Assembly: GCA_038025085.1 (NCBI GenBank)
Contig: CM076147.1
Coordinates: 28,187,001 to 28,251,000, forward strand
Reading direction: 5' to 3'
Length of the DNA: 64,000 bases
Origin: Tetragonia tetragonoides
Lineage: Eukaryota; Streptophyta; Magnoliopsida; Caryophyllales; Aizoaceae
In this document: positions 56,901-64,000 of the stretch, one piece after another
Layout of the letters: each line of letters begins with the position of its first letter
Position numbering within the stretch: the stretch's first letter is position 1
Made by a program: the position numbers and the translations under genes
The notes under the pieces: model-generated
Told to the model about the DNA's origin: nothing
The model's database searches: none
Seen by the model: only the letters and a program-made list of their open reading frames with translations

Positions 56901-59595
56901 TTACGTCGACCTCGCTAAACGATCCCAATGTGCTCTTCGCCTAACATACATTTGCTCCCAACCAGCGACACTATCAGAACGGGAAGTAAACCATGCTGCG
57001 GATATCGAAGGAACAGGGAAATCTGAGGCTAAATCCAGACGGATATAATGCATGTACGAATCACCTAAATGAGCTATGACAATTTCCCTACTTGGATGTG
57101 TAGCAGTCGAAGGTGCTTGCAACGGTAGCACTGTGTAACAAGAATATAACCCCCTTCCGCTGCCGTATCCGAATAACATAATCGCTGCATTGAAGAGGTT
57201 GGCAATCGGGAACAAATCCTCAACTACTATCATCCAGTGATCATCGTTACACGCACCTCCGTCCCACATAATACGGCGGTAACCAGCGTCGACCCCTTCA
57301 ACGTATATGGTTTCGTACAATGCTCGGTTAGCTAAGAGTTCGTGTGCAATGCAAACTCTCGTCAATCGCCATTGCTCTTGGTCTCCGAAAACGTAGTCCG
57401 CAATGACACGGAAACCGCAATTACCATCCCCAAGCACATCGAGATATCCTTCAATGAAAGGTATGATGATTCCCGGAATTTTGTTAACATGATAGAATTC
57501 AGTGATATCTATTCCATGTCCTGCTGCAAGACAATATAATAGAAAGTCATTAATAGTACTTATCAAAAAGTAATTAACAACATTATGTACATGTTAATAA
57601 ATTATGGGTTTTCATACCAGTACTCCGCACGACGTTACTCGATGAGGATGAGGTACGACCACGCCCGCGGCTCGAACTGGATGACCTAGGGCGACCACGA
57701 CCCCTCTGGGAGTACTCCCATGAACTAGGATCATGTCTGGTAGAGGAACTCCCTCTCGGTCGACCTCTGACTGTCGTGTTCGCTTCCGGCTCGACGTAAC
57801 TCGCTTCCTCAGGATGAAGCTGCTCATTCATAAGGACAGATATGTTGCGCACAACTGCCGGGTCGCTTGAGTTAACCTCGTCGACGAGAGAGTGAAAGTA
57901 TCGATGGTCCTCAGATGGATGCTCAGTCATGTCAAGCGTAGCTATCTCCACTGCATCACTAATAACGAGTGTTCGCCAAAATTTGTGGACACTATTCAAG
58001 CTAATTGGCGTGCCCGTATCCGTGGCCGTTTTCAACTCACACGCACACGGGATCTGATGAGTGGATCTCAATACACAACCGCAACGATCAAATACTTGGT
58101 GACTCAATTCTCTCATCCTCTTCAGCTCATTCGATAATATTTCTAAGCAGTAATGGAAAACATACCCGGTCAGATAGTTGAATGGGAAACTCGAGTACAT
58201 CACACTTCTTCGTCTTCTGCACTCTTGAAGTGTGTACTTGATCTCAGTTATTTGTGACTCGATTGACTTGTTGACCTTGTTCCAAACATTGTCCAAAGCT
58301 CCAGTTGAGGAGTTCAACCACTGTTTTAGCGCGGCATGTGCACTCTCCACCCTGCAAGTCGTAGTGTTGCCAAGGTGTAGCACCTTATTCGTCCACGCAG
58401 CCACAAACATTTCTTTGTATCTCAGCCAGGTCTCCTCTACATAGGATATCACGTGAGGGTAATTCCTCCAACTACCCTTCATCATACGCACTGCTCTATC
58501 GTACGCAGCTTCTGTGGAAGCTTCCATGATAATTTTCCACCTCCCGTTCTTGAACCTCTCCGCGACAAGCTTATCTTTTCCACAAAGTCTGTACACTTTG
58601 TCTTCAACGACTTTGTTAATGTGCCATGTACAGAGCAAATGGGCACTCTCGGGAAATATCTCTCTAATAGGTGTCATCAACCCTAGCTCACGATCGGTCA
58701 CAATTGCTGTTGGGTGTACATCATTTCCAATAAGCATCCTCAACTTATCTAAGACCCACGCATAGCTTGCCTGAGTCTCATCCTTCATAATGGCATAAGC
58801 TATGAGGAAGTTCTTATTGGTTGGAGTCATCCCCACTATCTCAAGAAACGGCATCTTATACTTGTTTGTTTTGTACGTGGAATCTAAGCCAATCAACCAA
58901 CGAAAAGACCGAAGTAACTGAATTGATGTAGGGTGTGCCATGAACACGTGAGTTACCTCATTAGTAGCTGGGTCGGCTCTTGTCCAATGTACGTACTTAT
59001 TCTCCACAGCTAAATGATGAAACTGACCAATGACATCTCTCTCTTCAAAATCAAGTTTCCTTATACGATCTCTGTGGTTGTACACATGCCGTCTAGTTGC
59101 ATTGTCCTCGGGAAATTTTTCCTTAATAGCGGCCAAGATAGCACATGGCTTTGTTTGTGCCGAAGTCATGTCACGAACGAGTTTCTTTGACCCAGGACTA
59201 AGACCACTCATCTGACGATATCCCTCAGGAAACACAGCAAAGTCATGGTTGTGCGTACCCCTAATCCCAGGCAATGTGACAATCATCCAACTACTGGACC
59301 CATACACTTGCCGAGCTCTTAACTGGAACGTACATTTACAAGCCTTTGTTTTCGATTTCTTCCGAGCAGCAGTATCTAAGTCTCTTAATTCCCCTCTGTA
59401 GCGTTCACCTCGATTGCATCTTAACAATTTTACGCTTCCACTCTTCTTGTGTGACGAAATTATCAACTCAAACCAGATAGTAAGGGCAATTTGTTTTGCC
59501 CAATTAATTGCATCTGTATCACTATCAAATAACTCATCAGTGACGAAATGCGTACTGTAATCAACACCATCACCACCGAACCGCTCCAAAGGAAC
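56901..59595 (-). CDS. MULE transposase fused to an OTU-type cysteine protease
   Basis: Two coding exons: 59595-57618 and 57523-56901 (donor CTG/GTATGA, acceptor TCTTGCAG), joined in frame, about 864 residues counted from the codon at 59589. A FAR1/WRKY-GCM1-type zinc region has C58, C84/C86 and H113/H115. The DDE core has D236 (LIGLDSTYK), D299 (IVTDRELGL), the CTWHI motif near 320, and E415 (CRVESAHAALKQWL). A SWIM-like CGC...CAC is at 503-517. An RGRGRP-rich linker leads to an OTU domain with DGNCGF (D690, C693) and a candidate His at 816 (SYMHYIRL). No stop or frameshift. There is no ATG at 59589 (TTG). The frame is open back to an acceptor, ttag/G, at 59596, so an upstream exon ending GCGGAG/GTAAAA at about 60081 is likely; its frame has GTG, not ATG, near 60102. 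Confidence 0.87.
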
Positions 59596-59696
59596 CTAAC
59601 GAAAACAATGTTAGCTTAATCTTAAACGTCTATCAAAACCAACTGAACCAAGGGACAGGCGTATGAAATTTCCGTTTGGACCATGGAAGAAACAAT

Positions 59697-59772
<76 letters not shown>
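59697..59772. repeat. (AAT)n microsatellite
   Basis: About 25 AAT units (ATT on the gene strand), in the same relative place as 54621-54714. Confidence 0.95.
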
Positions 59773-59777
<5 letters not shown>

Positions 59778-59816
59778 TAATTTTTTTTTTTTTGGTGTCG
59801 GTCGTCTGTCGATCTC

Positions 59817-60033
59817 GACTCACCCTTGGGTGAGTCGTCTGCTACCGGCGACTCACCCAAGGGTGAGTCGTCTGTCGATCTCGACTCGCCCAAGGGTGAG
59901 TCTCCTGTAGCAGACGACTCACCCTTGGGGAGTCGAGATCGACAGACGACTCACCCATGGGTGGGTCGCCGGTCGCAGACGACTCACCCTTGGGTGGGTC
60001 GCCGGTCGCAGACGACTCACCCAAGGGTGAGTC
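59817..60033. repeat. 33-bp tandem array of 20-bp palindromes, seven units
   Basis: GACTCACCCWWGGGTGAGTC-type palindromes start at 59817, 59850, 59883, 59916, 59948, 59981 and 60014. The spacing is 33 bp except one of 32 bp, caused by a 1-base loss in unit 4. Spacers of about 13 bp occur in opposite orientations (gtctgtcgatctc; gagatcgacagac) and as gtcgcagac forms. Units 5 and 6 have gggtgggtc in the right arm. Confidence 0.95.
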
Positions 60034-60249
60034 GAGATCGGCAGACGACCGTGCAAAAAAATGCGCAAAAAAAAATTTTACCTCCGCCACCGTCGACGGC
60101 ACTTCCTGGTCGCCGGCAGACGTCTGCGGCCGTTGCTTGAGTCAATATTGATGAAGGTTGGCTATGAGAGTGGGTGGTAGAGTGGGTGTTAGAGAGGGAG
60201 AATTGGTGTGAGAGTTAGAGAGGGAGAGGATGAGTGAAAATTTAAAAAA

Positions 60250-60311
60250 GGGCAAAATTGGAATTTGGGGGGCGGTAGGTAGTAATTTAGGGGCGGTATT
60301 TAGTAACACCC
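60250..60311. repeat. MULE terminal inverted repeat, right
   Basis: gggcaaaattggaatttggg, gggcggtaggtagtaattt and cggtatttagtaacaccc form the inverse of the left end. Confidence 0.85.
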
Positions 60312-60320
60312 TTTTATTTT

Positions 60321-60732
60321 GATTGGCAAAAAAGAACTCTCTCCACTCCTTTACATCATACATACAAACCTTCAGATTTAACTACACCGTGACAGAACAT
60401 TTAAACCCCGGACTGTTATACAAGTAGAGCGGGCAAAATCTGTCCCGAGTCCCGACTGATGACAGACCCAACCCGACCCGAAAAGCTCGACAATGCTAAT
60501 GGCCCCGCATACCTAACCCAATCATGAAATTTGTGAGACAAAATCTATTCAGACTCGACGAGCGACCCGAACCCCATATTGAAAAGTAACCTGGTTGCAA
60601 ACTTGCAAACGCAAAGTTTTATTTTGACATTCTTCCCGCGAAGTCACTGGAAAGTCTAAAACCTCTTTGGACCCATTGCACAAAAATCGCGCAAACACAC
60701 TGAAACTGAGCTCCTCAAACCATTCTGCAATA
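60321..60732. other. Upstream region of ALF4
   Basis: Region between the MULE and the ALF4 start codon. It includes cccgactgatgacagaccca-type sequence (60450-60560), probably an old repeat. The promoter must lie here or within the MULE end; no clear TATA box was found. Confidence 0.45.
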
Positions 60733-63700
60733 ATGTCAGCAGAACAAATTCAAGAATCAACACCAATTTCTTCTCCTTCGGAATCCCTCATCATTCAACT
60801 TCAACAGTACTTTCAATCTTGCTCTAAGGTTTTCTTTCTTTCTCTCAATCACATGCTATCTAACCCTTTTTACAAATTTGCATCATACTCTTTTTGCTTT
60901 TTCTTTGATTTTAGGCAGTTGAAGCTAGCGATTTCAGCCAATCAGAAGCGTCAATTTCTGAGCTTAGTGAGTTTCTTCGTTCAATTTCTGACGCTGCTAT
61001 ATCAACTGACGATGAAGATAATGATACGACCTTGAACTTGAATAATGCACTCGTGGCCCTCTCTCATGTTCAATCTTATCTCTCAAACCCTTCTCTTGAT
61101 CAGGTTTTCTTTCTTTCTCTCTCTCTCTCTCTGTAAATGACTAAATTCCCAGAATTTGTTGGGTTTTGGAGGGTTTGAGGGTTGGGTGTTGCTTGTTGGG
61201 TGATTTTTTAGCATAAAGTTTTGTGGGCATGTCTGAATTTTGAATTTTGGGACACCCATTTCATAGATATTGGTTTGTAGGCATGTCTGAAATTTCAATT
61301 TCCGGACACCCATTTTATAGAAATATGAGATTTTGCAAAGAGGCAATTGGGTTCTAATTAAACTTCTAGAAATTAAGATAGTTTTAAATGTGTGTTAGTG
61401 GTGTATTGCTAACTGGGTAAAAAATTGATGGTATTTTGATAGGCTATTGTTGATGCACTCTCATTTGAGTTGCCCAAAGCCATTGCCAAGTTTGCAGGCG
61501 TGTCCAGAAGGTGTTCGGAGATTGTCGAAAGTATTATTGATCAGCTCGTTACTAGATGTAGCCCTCGAGACATGATTTCAGTGTTCAGTGAGGTATGGTT
61601 TTCCTTTTTGCAAAATGCTGGTGCAATTGATATTATGGTTGCTTAAATGTAGTCCCAGAATATACATTGAAGAAGTTTTTAGAAAGTATGTTCAGCTTTG
61701 AGCAATAGAAATGCAAACCTTTCTCTTTCTTGCTTTGTTATTCCTTGTGCCTGTATTCTCTCCTATGTGATGGTAGATGTTTAAACAAAGCTTTTATGAA
61801 CCAATTGACAGTGCATTGGCGTTTCAAATACTCATTTGATGACTATAGAACAAACATTGTACAGATGGTTCTGTTAAATTGCAAAAGGTCTAGTGTGGGA
61901 ATGTGAGAGATGTTAGGTTCTTTTGGAGGCTAGATTATATGACAATATAATTACCCTTTTCTCCCTGTTAATGGGAAAAATCTATGTCACCTTGCTTTTT
62001 GTCTCTCTTTTGTTCTTATTTTCGTTTTTCTTACCACTTTATCTGGGGGACAGGTCTTTTAGCTAATATATTAACTGCCAAAAGCCATGGTAAGATAATT
62101 GGAGAGAACAAATGCTGTTTGAGGAGGAGAGCAGCTATCTAGAAACGTTGACAAAGGTTCCCTACTGCGAAGTGGTTGTGAAGGACGAAGGTGCCCCATA
62201 AGATAAAGGCATTTGTGTGAACGTTGGTGTTGGACAAGCTTAATACTAATGATTTGCGACAATGGAGGGGGCCAAAGTTAGCTTTGTTTCCTGAAAAGTG
62301 TGTGCTCTGTCAGGCAAGCAAGTGAATCTTCAGCCCAGGTCTTTTTGTGGTGTGAGCACAGGGCCTTTGAGGCAGGTTGTTGGGTGAGGTTTGGGTGAGC
62401 CCGGCCACTGTTTTGAAGTTCTTGCAAAGGCACTTTGTAAACTCTCGGGATCGTAAGGAGAGGATTTTGTGGTGGTGGTGTGCTATATAGTATATATACG
62501 TTTTTCAGGTGTATTTGGTAGGAAAGTGATGTGTGGGTCTTTTCTGGCTCCTCTATGTCTGTTGCTGGTGGGTTTTGGGTATATTGTCACACAGCTTTAG
62601 CGACATTGGGCTGATCTGTAATTAGACTTTTCATGGAGGACTATTTGTCCTCATAGGCTGTAATTATCAGATTCTATTAATGTATACTTCTTATCTAAAA
62701 ATAAAAATAAAAACCGTTGACAAAGTTACATGAGAAGACAATGCTCTTGACACACACTGTTAGAGTTTCTATATATGCAACTCTGGAAGTAGAAGGCACA
62801 GCACTGTTTGGTTGTTTTAGTCTACCATGATCGAAGATTTCTTTTAGGTACTCATACTTTTGTAGTAATGAAAATTGAAGTGTCTTGGCAACCAATTCAT
62901 CTTCTAGGTCAAAGTCAGAAAGATCTTACATCACAATCTATTAATTGTTCATTTAATTCATTAGATATATAATTAACTGAAGGTAGCATGTGGCTCGCTA
63001 GTTATGCTCCTAAGTTCTTTTTTCTTTTTATTCAGATAACATGGATAGCCACGCTTTGCTTGACTAATCCCATGGGCCCCTGAAGTTAACGACCAGGAAA
63101 ACCTCTTGTGGCCCTGAGGGAACTCGAACGTGGGACCTCTGGAATAGATCTTAGAGGTCTTGCCAGTTGAGCTACCCTTTCAGGGTTTATGCTCCTAAAT
63201 TCTTGTTAATCATATTCCAGTTAACCTGTGTCTACATCAAAGTATATCGTTTATCCTCTTAGTCCATTTTCAGTTTTCAGTTTGGTTTATTCTACTGTTC
63301 TGTTTACTATATTTGTGATCTCGTGTGCTTCATTTGAGAATGGATGTTATAAATCAATGACCTTCAGAAAATCCTTGTTAATGCTAGAGACTCTATCAAC
63401 GTTGTCTGGTGGTTTTACTTTTAAATTCCTGCTGACAGTTACATATCATTAGAGCAGGCATTGGATTCGTATGCTAGAGACTCTATCAACGTTGTCTGGT
63501 GGTTTTACTTTTAAATTCTTGCTGACAGTTATATATCATTAGAGCAGGCATTGGATTCGTATGGCAAAACAACAGATGCACCTGGTTATGTTGCTGCTAT
63601 CCTGCATGGAGTCTCAAAAGGTACCATGGTGGAGAACTTGATTGCTTATCATGGGGAGTGGAGAGAGGAGAAGAAAAGGAAAAGAAAACGAAAAAAAAGC

Positions 63701-64000
63701 GAAATTTAATTATGAGCTCTTAAATGCTTCACTTCATGAAGGCACTCGGCGGGAGTGTTGTACTTGCCATCTGCTCTGATCTTGGCTGTTATTCGTTTTA
63801 AGTAGATATGCTATTTTCTAAAGTGCTACTTCATATTCACGGATGCATCCCCTGAATATTTGTATATTTTCCATGTAACCAAAGGAATGATTGTTGCCTT
63901 TCTTTTGTCTTTTAGTGTTTCTCTCTATTCAAAGACGTCACTTTGAGCAAATAAAAGTTGCTCTTCCCATCATCTTAAATGCCGTGGAGGCTGCATCTTT
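60733..64000 (+). CDS. ALF4: ALF4/glomulin-like protein, 5' part (runs off the window)
   Basis: ALF4 is a glomulin relative that binds the RBX1 subunit of SCF/CUL1 ubiquitin ligases and is needed for lateral root formation. Exons by inspection: 60733-60828, 60915-61103, 61443-61592, 63548-63620 and 63916 to beyond 64000, all GT-AG and in frame. The first two encode SESLIIQLQQYFQSCSK and SISELSEFLRSISDAA...HVQSYLSNPSLDQ. Exon 3 gives ALSFELPKAIAKFAGVSRRC and LVTRCSPRDMISVFSE. Exon 5 gives VFLSIQRRHFEQIKVALPII. The last two match ALF4-like proteins as I know them. I start at the ATG at 60733. Intron 3 (1.9 kb) has been enlarged by a LINE fragment, a SINE and a 90-bp tandem duplication that copies the exon 4 acceptor. 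Confidence 0.82.
62157..62714 (+). mobile_element. 5'-truncated LINE in ALF4 intron 3
   Basis: Flanked by a perfect 11-bp duplication CGTTGACAAAG (62146-62156; 62715-62725). The interior reads, with frame breaks, as the zf-RVT end of a LINE ORF2 (FVWTLVLDKLNTNDL, QWRGPKLALFPEKCVLC). It ends in an A-rich tail (aaaaataaaaataaaaac). Sense orientation with the gene; 558 bp. Confidence 0.9.
63020..63186 (-). mobile_element. tRNA-derived SINE in ALF4 intron 3
   Basis: On the minus strand: A box TAGCTCAACTGG near 63170 and B-box region ACGTTCGAGTTCC near 63125. It ends in an A-rich tail (tttttctttttattc on the plus strand at 63020-63035). It is flanked by an 18-bp duplication, TTATGCTCCTAAGTTCTT (63002-63019) and TTATGCTCCTAAATTCTT (63187-63204), 17/18. 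About 167 bp. It is not a functional tRNA gene: only the head resembles a tRNA. Confidence 0.9.
63383..63562 (+). repeat. 90-bp tandem duplication containing the exon 4 splice acceptor
   Basis: gctagagactctatcaacgt starts at 63383 and again at 63473. The unit includes the polypyrimidine region, the agagcag acceptor and the first 15 bases of exon 4 (gcattggattcgtat). The copies differ at two positions (c/t). Only the downstream copy runs into the full exon. Confidence 0.95.

Larger units (their letters stand above)
59596..60080 (-). other. First intron of the transposase-OTU gene
   Basis: On the minus strand: donor GCGGAG/GTAAAA near 60081, acceptor gttttcgttag at 59596. It contains the seven-unit palindrome array and the AAT microsatellite. 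The intron is inferred from splice motifs and from symmetry with PMD intron 1. Confidence 0.6.
54165..60311. mobile_element. MULE carrying a plant mobile domain gene and a transposase-OTU gene
   Basis: Inverted ends of about 60 bp share CTAAATACCG, ACTACCTACCGCCCCCC and AAATTCCAATTTTGCCC. A 9-bp duplication flanks the 6147-bp element: TTTTATTTG (54156-54164) and TTTTATTTT (60312-60320), 8/9, as expected for Mutator-like elements. Two genes converge: a plant mobile domain gene on the plus strand and a MULE transposase fused to an OTU protease on the minus strand. Each is preceded by TIR, a TC-rich leader, a short GC-rich first exon, an intron with palindrome(s) and a trinucleotide microsatellite. 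The two halves therefore look like a long, diverged inverted repeat of about 0.6 kb. Confidence 0.9.

Noticed and set aside
59817..60033. CRISPR-like array of palindromes
   Set aside because: Spacers are short and similar to each other; it lies in an intron of a MULE gene in a plant genome.
59633..60140. Repetitive frames with GESRSTDD-type repeats on both strands
   Set aside because: Translations of the 33-bp palindrome array and the microsatellite inside an intron.
63060..63186. tRNA gene on the minus strand
   Set aside because: A and B boxes are present, but there is no cloverleaf, there is an A-rich tail and an 18-bp target duplication flanks it, so it is a SINE.

Overview
The window is nuclear DNA of a flowering plant. 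It has intron-split host genes with GT-AG junctions, plant-lineage Ty3/gypsy and L1-type elements, and plant-specific gene families (ATL RING-H2 proteins, plant mobile domain, FAR1-like MULE transposase). The Tat/Retand-like retroelement with an antisense gene would fit a eudicot, perhaps Caryophyllales, but that assignment is weak. About two thirds of the sequence is recognisable transposon. I find four host gene loci: two tandem ATL-type RING-H2 E3 ligase genes (17.9-18.6 kb and 24.1-24.8 kb, minus strand), an ATG13 autophagy gene (48.2-53.1 kb, plus) and the 5' part of an ALF4/glomulin-like gene (60.7 kb to the window end, plus).

Layout. 74-15357: one decayed Tat/Retand-like Ty3/gypsy element in minus orientation. 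It has two LTRs, PBS, PPT, gag, protease, RT with two RNase H domains, integrase, a spliced antisense gene on the plus strand and a 101-bp tandem array beside its 3' LTR. A solo LTR (5695-8489) sits inside it, and a second solo LTR (6394-7672) sits inside the first; both have perfect 5-bp target duplications. 15.4-26.4 kb: the two ATL genes among MITEs (Harbinger-like, hAT-like and others) and tRNA-derived SINEs. 26.5-29.5 kb: a CACTA-like element carrying a four-exon gene on the minus strand whose exons join in frame. 30.6-31.5 kb: a copia-type solo LTR. 33.4-39.7 kb: an L1-type LINE (minus). 40.0-40.9 kb: a non-autonomous MULE. 41.2-47.5 kb: a second L1-type LINE (plus) with target duplications. 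48.2-53.1 kb: ATG13. 54.2-60.3 kb: a 6.1-kb MULE. 60.7-64.0 kb: ALF4, with a LINE fragment and a SINE in its third intron and a duplicated 3' splice site.

The most interesting object is the MULE at 54165-60311. It carries two convergent genes, each preceded by a similar terminal module. One gene is a plant mobile domain gene with a stop codon and a 4-bp frameshift. The other is an uninterrupted 864-codon frame fusing a FAR1/MULE DDE transposase to an OTU-type cysteine protease. The first introns of both genes hold the same ingredients: a 20-bp palindrome (1 copy on the left; 7 copies at 33-bp spacing on the right) followed by a long ATT/AAT microsatellite. The second is the CACTA-borne four-exon gene, which I could not identify.

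Many transposon frames are broken by stops of the CGA to TGA, CAA/CAG to TAA/TAG or TGG to TAG kind, as expected from deamination of methylated cytosine. The ATG13 frame shifts by one base in its last exon, which needs checking as either a sequence error or a real allele. All calls come from reading the sequence; no database search was made.
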